DNA from: Pseudomonas fluorescens
GTDB taxonomy: Bacteria > Pseudomonadota > Gammaproteobacteria > Pseudomonadales > Pseudomonadaceae
Assembly (NCBI RefSeq): GCF_000730425.1
Contig: NZ_CP008896.1
Span: 3,658,001-3,722,000 of the forward strand
Direction: 5' to 3'
Length of the DNA: 64,000 nucleotides
The translations under genes were made by a program, and so were the position numbers. Below, piece after piece: positions 1-10,259 of this stretch (positions are counted from its first letter, which is position 1; each line of letters opens with the position of its first letter). The notes beneath the pieces are model-generated. The model had not been told where the DNA came from. It saw only the letters and a list, made by a program, of their open reading frames with translations, and did no database searches.

Positions 1-759
1 GCGGCGATCCAATCGGTCGTCAGTCTCGCCCCCCTGTGCCACTGGCCCCACCGGCCCTTTCGCCAGCCGCACCATTCCGCGTCCGGGCCAGCGTTGGTGG
101 GTGGCGGTTCGAAACCGCAACCCGGGGAAATCACCCTGGCCCACCATGGGGTGTTGTTTCTCGATGAGCTGCCGGAATTTGATCGCAAGGTGCTGGAGGT
201 GCTGCGCGAACCACTGGAATCGGGGCATATCGTGATTTCTCGGGCGCGCGACCGTGTGAGCTTCCCTGCACGGTTTCAACTGGTGGCAGCGATGAACCCC
301 TGCCCTTGCGGTTACATGGGCGAGCCCAGTGGGCGCTGCCGCTGCACGCCGGAGCAGATCCAGCGCTATCGCAACAAGCTCTCGGGGCCGTTGCTGGACC
401 GGGTTGACCTACACCTCACAGTCGCACGGGAAAGCACAGCGTTGAATCCCGCCCGACAAACCGGCGACGACACCGCCAGCGCTTCGCGCCGTGTCGCCGA
501 GGCGCGTGAGCGCCAGCAAAATCGTCAGGGTTGTGCGAATGCGTTTCTCGACCTGCCAGGCTTGCGCGAGCACTGCCCGTTAGAGAAAGTCGATGAAAGT
601 TGGCTCGAGAGCGCCTGCGAACGCCTGACGCTATCCCTGCGGGCGGCACACCGGTTGCTCAAGGTGGCGCGGACCTTGGCAGACCTTGAGCAAGCGGATG
701 CCATCGCTCGTCACCATCTGCTGGAAGCACTGCAATACCGACCTGCTGCAATCACTTGA
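1..759 (+). CDS. comM: ComM/YifB family AAA+ ATPase (Mg-chelatase-like), 3' part
   Basis: The frame is open from the first base of the window, so the gene starts upstream and only its last 252 residues are visible. Visible landmarks are RPFRQPHHSAS, the Walker B stretch VLFLDELPEF, a CPCG...CRC cysteine cluster and LLDRVDLHL, all typical of the YifB/ComM branch of Mg-chelatase-like AAA+ proteins, followed by the C-terminal Mg_chelatase_C helical domain. ComM is known as a hexameric helicase that extends branch migration when donor DNA is integrated during natural transformation. It is kept in many bacteria not known to be competent. It ends convergently with the chemoreceptor gene, and a short inverted repeat lies between them. 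Family assignment is firm; the role in this organism is inference. Confidence 0.93.
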   Translation, partial: AAIQSVVSLAPLCHWPHRPFRQPHHSASGPALVGGGSKPQPGEITLAHHGVLFLDELPEFDRKVLEVLREPLESGHIVISRARDRVSFPARFQLVAAMNPCPCGYMGEPSGRCRCTPEQIQRYRNKLSGPLLDRVDLHLTVARESTALNPARQTGDDTASASRRVAEARERQQNRQGCANAFLDLPGLREHCPLEKVDESWLESACERLTLSLRAAHRLLKVARTLADLEQADAIARHHLLEALQYRPAAIT

Positions 760-763
760 GGCC

Positions 764-795
764 ACTGTAGGAGCAAGCATGCCCGCGCCTACAGT
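764..795. terminator. Inverted repeat between convergent comM and chemoreceptor genes
   Basis: ACTGTAGG at 764-771 is repeated in inverted form (CCTACAGT) at 788-795, separated by 16 bases that include AGCAAGCATGCCCGCG. The outer arms resemble those of the REP elements elsewhere in the window, so this may be a decayed REP hairpin. Its place between two converging genes suits a bidirectional terminator, but it has no T-tract. Confidence 0.4.
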
Positions 796-809
796 TGATT
801 GAGGGTGTT

Positions 810-2786
810 TCAGCGAAACCGATCCACTTCCTGCCGCAACCCCGCCGCCAATACTTCCAGTTCCCGGGCGGTAATCGCCAGGTTCGAGACCACCTCCCGC
901 TGCTCACTGTTGGCCAGCGCAATGCTCTGCAAATTACTGCTGAGCAAGGTTGCCGTGCTGCTTTGCTCCTGGGTGGCAGTGGTGATTGCCGCGAATTGCT
1001 GCCCCGCCGAGCGGCTTTGCTCGTCGATCCGCGCCAGGGCCGAGGCCACATCTGCATTGCGCGATAAGCCTTCCTGCATCAGCACATTGCCATGCTCCAT
1101 GGTACTGATGGCATTGCCGGTTTCCTGCTGGATACTCTGGATCATCCCGGATATTTCGTCGGTGGCCTGACGGGTGCGTGAAGCCAGGCTGCGCACTTCA
1201 TCGGCGACCACGGCAAACCCACGCCCTTGCTCCCCGGCCCTTGCCGCCTCAATGGCGGCGTTGAGCGCCAGCAGGTTGGTCTGGTCGGCAATCGAGGTGA
1301 TCACCCCGACGATGCCACCTATTTCCTGGGAGCGCTGGCCCAGGGTATTGATCACCGTGGCCGTGCTGTTGAGTGCCGTAGCAATATGCTCCAGGGACGA
1401 CGACGCCTCCTGCATCGAATGACGGCCGATGCGAGTCTGCTGGGCATTTTCCTGGGCCAAGCGTTCGGTACTGCCCATATTGTCGGCAATGTTCAACGAG
1501 GTGGCGCTGAACTCTTCTACTGCGCCAGCCATGCTGGTGATCTCGCCAGACTGCTGCTCCATGCCTTCATAAGCCCCACCCGACAGGCCCGACAGCGCCT
1601 GGGCGCGGCTATTGACCTCCTCGGCCGCCTTGCGGATATGCGACACCATGGTCGACAGAGCCTCGCCCATCTGGTTGAAACTGCGCGCCAGCTGACCGAT
1701 TTCGTCATGGCTGGACACATTCAACCGCGCACTCAAATCACCGGCGCCCAAGGCTTCGGCCTGGCGTACCAGATCACCCAGAGGCTGCAGTTTGCTGCGC
1801 AGCAACCAGACCGCAGCCCCCACGGCCAACAGCATCGCCAGCACACTGCCGATCACCAGACGGATACCCACCGCCCAGGTCACGGCGCGGATCTCGGCCT
1901 TGGGCATGCTCGCCACCACCGACCACGGGCCACCCTCAAACGGTACTGCAACGCTGTAGAAGTCTTCGCCCTTATCGCTCCAGAACCGCCCCTGGCCAGG
2001 CTTCTGCGCCAGTTCCAGGATCATCGGAACCGCCTGCTCCAACGCCTGCACGCCGGCGGGCGGCACCAGCCAGTTTTTTTGCTCATCCAGCAGTGCCAGC
2101 GAGCCGGTCTGGCCAATGCGGAAACGCTTGAGGTTGGCGAACTGGGCATTCTGCGCGTCGGTGTAGTCAAAACCGATAAACAACACCGCAATCACCTTGC
2201 CACTGGCATCACGCACCGGGCTGTACTGGGTCATGTAGGAGCGGTCAAACAGCACGGCGCGGCCAATGTAGCTCTGCCCGGCGAGCAGGCGCTGGTAGGC
2301 CGGGCCCTGGCGATCCAGCACAGTGCCGATGGCGCGGTTGCCGTCCTGTTTGGTCAGGGAGGTGCTGATGCGGATAAAGTCTTCGCCGCTGCGCACAAAC
2401 ACCGTGGCCACGCCGCCGGACATCTGCCTGAACTCATCGACCTCATCGAAGTTGTTGTTCAACACTTCATCGCCCAGGTAGAGGCTCGGGGTCTGCACCC
2501 CGGCCACACTCACCACCTGCTCGGGACGCACGCTCAAGCCCGCGCCGAAGCGCTTTTCAAACAGCCCGCTCAAACGCTGGGTGCTCTCACGCAAGGTACT
2601 GTGGAAGGTATTGAGTTGGTCGGCGAGCAAACGCGCTTCGCTGGCCAAGTGTTCTTCGCGGGTCTGCAGGTTGGCCGAATCCAGCGAGCGCAGGGCAAAC
2701 ACGGTACTGCCGCTGATCACGACGGCCAATATGACCGACAAGGCAAGGCCCAGTTGCGAAGCTATGCGGGCGCGGGGTTGAGACAT
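810..2786 (-). CDS. Methyl-accepting chemotaxis protein with periplasmic Cache-type sensor
   Basis: Inner-membrane chemoreceptor of 658 residues that signals through CheA/CheW. TM1 is at about residues 11-33. A periplasmic sensor of about 270 residues follows (about 35-300), resembling the Cache_3-Cache_2 type. TM2 is at about 302-328, HAMP at about 329-380, then the coiled-coil signalling domain with its conserved hairpin tip around 490-540 ([32 protein letters not shown]). I chose the ATG at 2786 because AGGAG lies 5 bases upstream; a longer frame starts at 2813. The ligand cannot be read from the sequence; Cache receptors of pseudomonads bind amino acids, organic acids or amines. It is a single gene with LysR on the same strand behind it. 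Confidence 0.93.
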   Translation of the reverse strand: MSQPRARIASQLGLALSVILAVVISGSTVFALRSLDSANLQTREEHLASEARLLADQLNTFHSTLRESTQRLSGLFEKRFGAGLSVRPEQVVSVAGVQTPSLYLGDEVLNNNFDEVDEFRQMSGGVATVFVRSGEDFIRISTSLTKQDGNRAIGTVLDRQGPAYQRLLAGQSYIGRAVLFDRSYMTQYSPVRDASGKVIAVLFIGFDYTDAQNAQFANLKRFRIGQTGSLALLDEQKNWLVPPAGVQALEQAVPMILELAQKPGQGRFWSDKGEDFYSVAVPFEGGPWSVVASMPKAEIRAVTWAVGIRLVIGSVLAMLLAVGAAVWLLRSKLQPLGDLVRQAEALGAGDLSARLNVSSHDEIGQLARSFNQMGEALSTMVSHIRKAAEEVNSRAQALSGLSGGAYEGMEQQSGEITSMAGAVEEFSATSLNIADNMGSTERLAQENAQQTRIGRHSMQEASSSLEHIATALNSTATVINTLGQRSQEIGGIVGVITSIADQTNLLALNAAIEAARAGEQGRGFAVVADEVRSLASRTRQATDEISGMIQSIQQETGNAISTMEHGNVLMQEGLSRNADVASALARIDEQSRSAGQQFAAITTATQEQSSTATLLSSNLQSIALANSEQREVVSNLAITARELEVLAAGLRQEVDRFR

Positions 2787-2975
2787 GACAGCTCCTGGCC
2801 GAGGCCGGATCATCCTGATCTCATAGCGCTAATCGGCGATTTTTTTGAAAAGGGGGCACGCTGGGCCGCATCGTCTTGGCGGCCCCGACACTCCTTACTT
2901 CGGCGGCCCGGATCAATACTTGAGCAAATCACAGGGGTATCACCCAAACGCATTGTTTGCGGGCGCTGCATCGAT

Positions 2976-3896
2976 TCAGTCAAGCTGCTCGACCGCCGGC
3001 AAGGCCATGGCTCTGACCTCACTTTGCAGGAAGTCCGACAGCCTGCGCAGACGCTCACCGCCGGGTCGGGTCTTCGGCCAGACCAGGTAATAGCTTTCGC
3101 CGCTGGCCACCGCAGTAGGCCATGGCAGACTCAAGCGCCCCTGAGCCACATCTTCGGCCACCATCAGCAGGTCGCCCATGGACACGCCATAGCCCCGCGC
3201 CGCAGCAATCATGCCCAGCTCCAGAGTATCGAACACCTGCCCGCCCTTGATTGCGACGCGGGAGGCCAGGCCTGTGCGTTGCAACCAGCGGCGCCAGTCA
3301 CGCCGGTCCGGCGTGGGATGCAGCAGTTCAGCACTGGCCAGGCGCTCCACGCCCCAGGGACCATCGTTGAGCAGGTTCGGGGCGCCCACCGGGATCAGCA
3401 ATTCGGGAAACAGGTAACTGGCTTCCCAGTCCGCAGGAAAGTGGCCATCGCTCAGCAAGACCGCGCAGTCGAACGGCTCTTGATTGAAGTCCACCTCATC
3501 GATGCTCATCCACGCACTGGTCAACTGCACCTCATTGCCCGGCTGCAAATGGCGGAACCGACTCAGCCGCGCCAGCAACCAACGCATGGTCAGGGTCGAC
3601 GGGGCCTTCATGCGCAGGATGTCATCTTCGGCATTCAAGGTATGGCAGGCACGCTCCAGGGCCGCAAAACCCTCGCGCACGCCTGGCAGCAACAAGCGCG
3701 CCGACTCGGTGAGCTGCAAGGTGCGCCCGCTGCGCTGGAACAGGCGACAAGCGAAGTGTTCTTCCAGGGTACGGATATGCCGGCTCACCGCACTTTGAGT
3801 GATGGAAAGCTCTTCGGCGGCGCGGGTGAACGAGTTGTGCCGAGAGGCCGCTTCAAAGGCCCGCAAGGCGTAAAGCGGAGGAAGGCGACGAGACAT
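2976..3896 (-). CDS. LysR-family transcriptional regulator (GcvA-like)
   Basis: 306 residues, the usual LysR length. The N-terminal winged helix-turn-helix (residues about 8-65) carries LPPLYALRAFEAASRHNSF and LSITQSAVSRHIRTLEEHF, the wording of the GcvA/DsdC/AmpR branch. The rest is the periplasmic-binding-like effector domain. The ATG at 3896 follows GGAG at a suitable distance; the longer frame to 4016 would run into the divergent promoter. It is transcribed away from the MATE exporter gene 158 bases off, and LysR proteins often control their divergent neighbour, so it may regulate the exporter. P. aeruginosa has the same LysR/MATE pair (PA5293/PA5294). The inducer is unknown. Confidence 0.9.
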   Translation of the reverse strand: MSRRLPPLYALRAFEAASRHNSFTRAAEELSITQSAVSRHIRTLEEHFACRLFQRSGRTLQLTESARLLLPGVREGFAALERACHTLNAEDDILRMKAPSTLTMRWLLARLSRFRHLQPGNEVQLTSAWMSIDEVDFNQEPFDCAVLLSDGHFPADWEASYLFPELLIPVGAPNLLNDGPWGVERLASAELLHPTPDRRDWRRWLQRTGLASRVAIKGGQVFDTLELGMIAAARGYGVSMGDLLMVAEDVAQGRLSLPWPTAVASGESYYLVWPKTRPGGERLRRLSDFLQSEVRAMALPAVEQLD

Positions 3897-4054
3897 GAGG
3901 AAAACTCCGACGGCACGATCCCGGAACCCTACCAGAATCATCCTGGCATGAGTTTTAATCATGTAAACGATCGCATTTATCCCTTTGTGCAAAGCGCTGA
4001 GAGCGCCGAGAATCAACCCTTCTACCCTTTGTGCAAATATTGAGCGTGATGATC

Positions 4055-5416
4055 ATGCAGCATCCGGCGCGTACCGAACTCTGGGCCATTCTGCGGCTGT
4101 CAGGGCCGTTGATTGCCTCGCAGTTGGCGCACATGTTGATGGTGCTCACCGACACCCTGATGATGGCCCGCCTGAGCCCCGAAGCCTTGGCCGGCGGCGG
4201 CCTGGGCGCGGCGAGCTATTCGTTTGTGTCGATCTTTTGCATCGGCGTGATTGCCGCCGTGGGTACCCTGGTCGCCATCCGCCAGGGCGCCGGCGACATC
4301 GAAGGCGCCACCCGACTGACCCAGGCCGGGCTCTGGCTGGCCTGGCTGATGGCGCTGATGGCCGGCTTGCTGCTGTGGAACCTCAAGCCCGTCCTGCTGA
4401 TGTTCGGCCAGACCGAAACCAACGTGCAGTCGGCCGGCCAGTTCCTGATGATCCTGCCGTTCGCCCTGCCCGGCTACCTGACGTTCATGGCCCTGCGCGG
4501 CTTCACCAGTGCCATCGGCAAAGCCACCCCGGTGATGGTGATCAGCCTGTGCGGCACGGTCGTCAACTACCTGCTCAACCATGCGCTGATCGAAGGTATG
4601 TTCGGCCTGCCCAGGCTGGGCCTGATGGGTATTGGCCTGGTCACCGCAATTGTCGCCAACTGCATGGCCCTGGCGCTGCTGTGGTACATCAAATACAACC
4701 GCGCCTACGCCGCCTACCCGCTGGGCAAGGGCCTGTTGCGACCCAACCTGCACTACTTGCGCGAGCTGTGGCGCCTGGGCCTGCCGATTGGCGGCACCTA
4801 TGCGGTGGAAGTCGGCTTGTTCGCCTTCGCCGCGCTGTGCATGGGCACCATGGGCAGCACGCAGTTGGCAGCCCATCAGATTGCCCTGCAAATCGTCTCG
4901 GTGGCCTTTATGGTGCCAGCGGGCATGTCCTATGCGGTCACCATGCGCATCGGCCTGCACTACGGCGGCGGGCATTTGCTCGGCGCGCGGCTGGCTGGGC
5001 GGGTCGGGATCGCCTTCGGCGCGACGGTAATGCTGGGGTTCGCCATGGTGTTCTGGTTGTTTTCAGACCCGCTGATCGGCCTGTTCCTCGACCATGACGA
5101 CCCGGCTTTCGCTCAAGTGATCAGCCTGGCGGTCAGCCTGTTGGCGGTGGCGGCGTGGTTCGAGTTGTTCGACGGCGTGCAAACTATCGCCATGGGTTGT
5201 ATTCGCGGGCTCAAGGATGCCAAGACCACCTTCCTCGTCGGCCTGGGATGCTACTGGTTGATTGGCGCGCCAGCGGCCTGGTTGATGGCGTTTACCCTGG
5301 ATTGGGGCCCGACCGGGGTGTGGTGGGGACTGGCGCTGGGCCTGGCCTGTGCGGCGATTACCCTGACGTGGGCGTTTGAAAGAAAGATGAAGCGGATGAT
5401 TGCCCAGACAAACTGA
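4055..5416 (+). CDS. MATE-family multidrug efflux transporter (NorM-like)
   Basis: 453-residue polytopic membrane protein with about 12 hydrophobic segments in two homologous halves. SGPLIASQLAHMLM near the N-terminus and the pseudo-repeat WRLGLPIGGTYAVEVGLFA near the middle are the typical MATE half-starts. Family members export cationic drugs and dyes in exchange for Na+ or H+. The start is uncertain: ATGs at 4049 and 4055 and a GTG at 4031 are all in frame and none has a strong Shine-Dalgarno sequence. 4055 gives the N-terminus MQHPARTELW. Transcribed divergently from the LysR gene and followed by a REPIN. Confidence 0.92.
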   Translation: MQHPARTELWAILRLSGPLIASQLAHMLMVLTDTLMMARLSPEALAGGGLGAASYSFVSIFCIGVIAAVGTLVAIRQGAGDIEGATRLTQAGLWLAWLMALMAGLLLWNLKPVLLMFGQTETNVQSAGQFLMILPFALPGYLTFMALRGFTSAIGKATPVMVISLCGTVVNYLLNHALIEGMFGLPRLGLMGIGLVTAIVANCMALALLWYIKYNRAYAAYPLGKGLLRPNLHYLRELWRLGLPIGGTYAVEVGLFAFAALCMGTMGSTQLAAHQIALQIVSVAFMVPAGMSYAVTMRIGLHYGGGHLLGARLAGRVGIAFGATVMLGFAMVFWLFSDPLIGLFLDHDDPAFAQVISLAVSLLAVAAWFELFDGVQTIAMGCIRGLKDAKTTFLVGLGCYWLIGAPAAWLMAFTLDWGPTGVWWGLALGLACAAITLTWAFERKMKRMIAQTN

Positions 5417-5433
5417 AGAAGGTACGCGTTCAC

Positions 5434-5523
5434 TGTAGGAGCTGGCTTGCCAGCGATGGCGGTGGGACAGTCAGCTTCATTGCCAACTGATCCTCCGCTA
5501 TCGCTGGCAAGCCAGCTCCTACA
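5434..5523. repeat. REPIN: two inverted REP sequences, GTAGGAGCTGGCTTGCCAGCGATGGC type
   Basis: TGTAGGAGCTGGCTTGCCAG begins at 5434 and its inverse complement ends at 5523, with about 40 unrelated bases between. Each half is itself a small hairpin (GCTGGCTTGCCAGC). It fills the gap between the convergent MATE and GGDEF/EAL genes. This is the standard P. fluorescens-type REP doublet. Confidence 0.9.
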
Positions 5524-5547
5524 ATGATTGAGGTCCCGGCACCGGCC

Positions 5548-7221
5548 TTAGATCACTTCGCCCAACAACGCCTGCTGGCTGCTGCCAAATGTCAGGTATT
5601 CCACCAGTTCCGCCAGCGGCAACGGCTTGCTGATCAGGTAACCCTGGGCCTGGTCGCAGCCAAACAGGCGCAACAACGCCAGTTGCTCCGGCGTTTCCAC
5701 ACCTTCAGCCACCACTTCCAGGTTGAGGTTGTGGGCCAGGTTGATCATGGCGTGCACCAGCTTGCGGTTTTCCTCGCGCTCTTCCATGCCGCCGACAAAA
5801 CTCTTGTCGATCTTGAGCAAGGCAATCGGCAGGCTGTTGAGGTGGACGAAGGACGAAAAACCGGTGCCAAAGTCATCCAGGGAAAAGCGCACGCCCAGGC
5901 GGCCCAAGGCATCCATGGTCTGCTTGACCAGGTCGCTGCGGCGCATCACGGCGGTTTCGGTCAGTTCGAATTCCAACCATTGCGCCTCCACCCCACGCTC
6001 GGCGATCAAGCGGCTCAGGGTCGACAGCAACTGGCTGTCCTGGAACTGGCGAAACGACAGGTTGACCGCCATATGCAGTGGCGGCAGGCCGCGTTCGCGC
6101 AGGTCCTGCATATCGCGCAGGGCCCGGGAAATCACCCAGTAGCCCAATGGCACAATCAGGCCGCTCTGCTCGGCCAGCGGCACGAACTCACTCGGCGGCA
6201 ACAGGCCACGTTCGCCATGGCGCCAGCGCACCAGGGCTTCGAGCCCGACGATATGCCCATCATCCAGGTCCAGCCGGGGCTGGTAATGCAGTTCCAGTTC
6301 GTCACGGCGCAGCGCCCGGCGCAGTTCGCTTTCCAGGTCGGCGAGGCTGCGGGCGTTGCGATTGATGCGTTCATTGAAGATATGAAAAGTGCAGCCCTGG
6401 GTGCTCTTGGCCTGCTGCATGGCGATATGGGCATGCCACATCAACGGATCGGCACCGGCCTTGGCGCGGGCATGGGCCACACCGAGGCTGCAACCGATCA
6501 GCAGGCTTTCGCCATCGACCCAGTAGGGTTCGGCCATGGCTTCAGTGATGCGCTCGGCCATCCACTCGGCACGATGCGGCGCACGGCGGGTGTCGATCAG
6601 CAAGGCGAATTCATCACTGCCCAGGCGCGCCAGTTGATCACCGACTTCCAGCTGGCTCTTGAGCCGCGCGACCACTTGCAGGATCAGCCGGTCGCCCGCC
6701 TGGTGGCCGAGGGCATCGTTGGCATGGCGAAAGTTGTCCAGGTCCAGGTGGCCGAGGGCCAGACCACGCCCGTCGTTTTCCGCCAGACGCGCGGCCAGCA
6801 GGGTCTGGAAACCCTGGCGGTTGGCGATGCCGGTCAGCGGATCCTGTTCGGCCAGGCGTTGCAGGGTGTTTTCCAGCAAACCGCGCTCGCGCACATGGCG
6901 CAGGCAGCGGCGCACCGTATCCACATCAAACCCGTCATGGATCAACCAGTCACTGGCGCCCAACGGCGCAACCAGCGGTTCCTGCTCCAGCAGCAAAATC
7001 GTGGGCAGGCTACAACGGCCAGGGCCGGGTTGCAGGCTTGGAGTGGTGAGCAAGACGGCCGTGCGGTCGTCGTCGAACAGGCTGCTCACCGACTCCCAGT
7101 TTGGTGCACTGATCAGCACAGCCCCATCGCCCATCGGCGCCAGGCACTCGCGCAACAACGCTGCCCACGTAGGCGTATCGGCCAATAGCAGCAAACGCAA
7201 GGGTTCGACAGGCGTAGACAA
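5548..7221 (-). CDS. GGDEF/EAL protein with degenerate GSDEF; probable c-di-GMP phosphodiesterase (ProE-like)
   Basis: 557 residues. Residues 1-115 look like a degenerate receiver domain (RLLLLADTPTW; no clear phospho-Asp pocket). A GGDEF domain spans about 120-285, with GSDEF at 201-205 in place of GGDEF and no RxxD inhibitory site before it. An EAL domain spans about 300-550 and is complete: GLEAL 326-330, AVNLS, ELTET, DDFGTG 449-454, KIDKSF and EVVAEGVE 502-509. I infer c-di-GMP hydrolysis with a GGDEF domain that is inactive or regulatory. The position between a MATE gene and rep matches PA5295 of P. aeruginosa, described as the phosphodiesterase ProE controlling exopolysaccharide. No membrane segments, so cytoplasmic. 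Confidence 0.9.
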   Translation of the reverse strand: MSTPVEPLRLLLLADTPTWAALLRECLAPMGDGAVLISAPNWESVSSLFDDDRTAVLLTTPSLQPGPGRCSLPTILLLEQEPLVAPLGASDWLIHDGFDVDTVRRCLRHVRERGLLENTLQRLAEQDPLTGIANRQGFQTLLAARLAENDGRGLALGHLDLDNFRHANDALGHQAGDRLILQVVARLKSQLEVGDQLARLGSDEFALLIDTRRAPHRAEWMAERITEAMAEPYWVDGESLLIGCSLGVAHARAKAGADPLMWHAHIAMQQAKSTQGCTFHIFNERINRNARSLADLESELRRALRRDELELHYQPRLDLDDGHIVGLEALVRWRHGERGLLPPSEFVPLAEQSGLIVPLGYWVISRALRDMQDLRERGLPPLHMAVNLSFRQFQDSQLLSTLSRLIAERGVEAQWLEFELTETAVMRRSDLVKQTMDALGRLGVRFSLDDFGTGFSSFVHLNSLPIALLKIDKSFVGGMEEREENRKLVHAMINLAHNLNLEVVAEGVETPEQLALLRLFGCDQAQGYLISKPLPLAELVEYLTFGSSQQALLGEVI

Positions 7222-7278
7222 GCTAGCTCCCTAGACTGTGCAGGATTTCGTTGGCGGCGGGCATTATGACGTGCAGCC

Positions 7279-7306
7279 TGATAATGACCAATGATATTGG
7301 TTATCA
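7279..7306. promoter_or_regulatory. Two-part dyad symmetry between the GGDEF/EAL gene and rep
   Basis: ACCAAT (7287-7292), spacer GAT, ATTGGT (7296-7301) form a perfect inner palindrome, and TGATA (7279-7283) with TATCA (7302-7306) adds an outer pair. It lies 58 bases upstream of the GGDEF/EAL start codon and about 185 upstream of rep. It could be an operator for the GGDEF/EAL gene or a leader hairpin. No matching regulator is recognised. Confidence 0.4.
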
Positions 7307-7489
7307 AATACGTGCTGTGCGGCTCTAGATCGAACAATAGACCTAAAAACCCCGCACATCCTGCGGCAAAGTAACAAAACCGGCAAATTTAGATCGAGTG
7401 GTACGTCACACTGTCGTTCAGAGGCGGCAGAATCTTGCCAGCCTGTTAAAATGCCCGCCCTTTTCGCTCAAAGAATCCCAAAACCCCGT

Positions 7490-9499
7490 ATGTCCCGACT
7501 CAATCCCCGGCAGCAAGAAGCCGTGAACTACGTCGGCGGCCCTCTATTGGTGCTCGCCGGTGCTGGCTCCGGCAAGACCAGCGTGATCACCCGCAAGATC
7601 GCGCACCTGATCCAGAACTGTGGCATCCGTGCCCAGTACATCGTCGCCATGACCTTCACCAACAAGGCGGCGCGGGAAATGAAAGAGCGCGTCGGTACCC
7701 TGCTCAAGGGTGGCGAGGGCCGCGGCCTCACGGTGTGTACCTTCCACAACCTGGGGCTCAATATCATCCGCAAGGAGCATGTGCGGCTGGGCTACAAGCC
7801 CGGTTTCTCGATCTTCGACGAGACCGACGTCAAGGCCCTGATGACCGACATCATGCAGAAGGAATATGCCGGCGACGACGGTGTCGACGAGATCAAGAAC
7901 ATGATCGGCTCGTGGAAAAACGACCTGATCCTGCCCGCCGAAGCCCTGGAAAACGCGCGCAACCCCAAGGAACAGACCGCCGCCATCGTCTACACCCACT
8001 ACCAGCGCACGCTCAAGGCGTTCAACGCGGTGGACTTCGACGACCTGATCCTGCTGCCGGTCAAGCTGTTCCAGGAACACGCCGACATCCTCGAAAAGTG
8101 GCAGAACAAGGTGCGCTACCTGCTGGTGGACGAGTACCAGGACACCAACGCCAGCCAGTACCTGCTGGTGAAGCTGCTGATCGGTACGCGCAACCAGTTC
8201 ACCGTGGTCGGCGACGATGACCAGTCGATCTACGCCTGGCGCGGTGCGCGCCCGGAAAACCTGATGTTGCTCAAGGACGACTACCCGTCGCTGAAAGTGG
8301 TAATGCTGGAGCAGAACTACCGCTCCACCAGCCGCATCCTGCGTTGCGCCAACGTGCTGATCTCCAACAACCCCCACGAGTTTGAAAAACAATTGTGGAG
8401 CGAGATGGGCCACGGCGACGAAATCCGCGTGATCCGCTGCCGCAACGAAGACGCCGAAGCCGAGCGCGTGGCCGTCGAGTTGCTGACCCTGCACTTGCGC
8501 ACCGACCGCCCCTATAGTGACTTTGCCATCCTGTATCGCGGCAATTACCAGGCCAAGCTGATCGAGTTGAAGTTGCAACACCACCAGATTCCGTATCGCC
8601 TATCCGGCGGTAACAGCTTTTTCGGACGCCAGGAAGTAAAGGATCTGATGGCCTACTTCCGGTTGATCGTGAACCCGGACGACGACAACGCCTTCCTGCG
8701 CGTCATCAACGTACCGCGCCGGGAAATCGGCTCCACCACCCTGGAAAAACTCGGCAACTACGCCACCGAACGCAAGATCTCGATGTACGCCGCCACCGAC
8801 GAAATCGGCCTGGGCGAGCATCTGGACACGCGCTTCACCGATCGCCTGTCGCGCTTCAAGCGCTTCATGGACAAGGTGCGCGAGCAATGCACCGGCGAAG
8901 ACCCGATCAGCGCCCTGCGCAGCATGGTCATGGATATCGACTATGAAAACTGGCTGCGCACCAACAGCTCCAGCGACAAGGCCGCGGATTACCGCATGGG
9001 CAATGTCTGGTTCCTGATCGAGGCGCTGAAGAACACCCTGGAAAAGGACGAAGACGGCGAAATGACCGTCGAGGACGCCATCGGCAAGCTGGTGCTGCGC
9101 GACATGCTCGAACGCCAGCAGGAAGAGGAAGATGGCGCCGAAGGTGTACAGATGATGACCTTGCATGCGTCCAAGGGCCTGGAATTCCCCTATGTGTTCA
9201 TCATGGGCATGGAAGAGGAAATCCTCCCGCATCGCTCCAGCATCGAAGCCGACACCATCGAAGAAGAACGGCGCCTGGCCTACGTGGGCATTACCCGTGC
9301 ACGCCAGACCCTGGCCTTCACCTTTGCGGCCAAGCGCAAACAGTACGGCGAGATCATCGACTGCGCCCCAAGCCGGTTCCTCGATGAGCTGCCACCGGAC
9401 GACCTGGCCTGGGAAGGCAACGACGACACCCCAACTGAAGTCAAGGCAGTACGCGGCAACACTGCCCTGGCGGATATACGCGCGATGCTAAAGCGCTAG
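7490..9499 (+). CDS. rep: ATP-dependent DNA helicase Rep
   Basis: 669 residues, the normal length for Rep, a 3'-5' SF1A helicase that removes protein roadblocks ahead of replication forks. Visible motifs: Walker A AGAGSGKTSV (about 26-35), VDEYQDTN (motif II), VGDDDQSIYAWRGA (motif III), QNYRST (motif IV), the LHASKGLEFPYVFI stretch and AYVGITRAR (motif VI). The ATG at 7490 gives the family N-terminus MSRLNPRQQEAV; the frame also extends to a poorer start at 7451. Single gene, followed 57 bases later by xpt. In P. aeruginosa poxB lies between these two; it is missing here. Confidence 0.97.
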   Translation: MSRLNPRQQEAVNYVGGPLLVLAGAGSGKTSVITRKIAHLIQNCGIRAQYIVAMTFTNKAAREMKERVGTLLKGGEGRGLTVCTFHNLGLNIIRKEHVRLGYKPGFSIFDETDVKALMTDIMQKEYAGDDGVDEIKNMIGSWKNDLILPAEALENARNPKEQTAAIVYTHYQRTLKAFNAVDFDDLILLPVKLFQEHADILEKWQNKVRYLLVDEYQDTNASQYLLVKLLIGTRNQFTVVGDDDQSIYAWRGARPENLMLLKDDYPSLKVVMLEQNYRSTSRILRCANVLISNNPHEFEKQLWSEMGHGDEIRVIRCRNEDAEAERVAVELLTLHLRTDRPYSDFAILYRGNYQAKLIELKLQHHQIPYRLSGGNSFFGRQEVKDLMAYFRLIVNPDDDNAFLRVINVPRREIGSTTLEKLGNYATERKISMYAATDEIGLGEHLDTRFTDRLSRFKRFMDKVREQCTGEDPISALRSMVMDIDYENWLRTNSSSDKAADYRMGNVWFLIEALKNTLEKDEDGEMTVEDAIGKLVLRDMLERQQEEEDGAEGVQMMTLHASKGLEFPYVFIMGMEEEILPHRSSIEADTIEEERRLAYVGITRARQTLAFTFAAKRKQYGEIIDCAPSRFLDELPPDDLAWEGNDDTPTEVKAVRGNTALADIRAMLKR

Positions 9500-10129
<630 letters not shown>

Positions 10130-10150
10130 AGGTGAGCGAGCACAGTTAAA

Positions 10151-10243
10151 AATGTGGGAGCGGGCTTGCTCGCGATAGCGGTGGATCAGCCACTCATGGG
10201 CCGACTGACAGACCGCATTCGCGAGCAAGCCCGCTCCCACATT
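10151..10243. repeat. REPIN, GTGGGAGCGGGCTTGCTCGCG type
   Basis: AATGTGGGAGCGGGCTTGCT at 10151 is matched by its inverse complement ending at 10243. The centre carries GATAGCGG and an unrelated spacer. Lies between the convergent xpt and acetyl-CoA hydrolase genes. Confidence 0.9.
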
Positions 10244-10259
10244 GGGTTTGTGGTGGCCG

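Noticed and set aside
1227..4043. 938-codon open frame on the plus strand
   Set aside because: It runs antisense to the chemoreceptor and LysR genes, both of which have clear motifs and ribosome sites. Its translation is Arg/His/Gln-rich, as expected for a shadow of GC-rich genes.
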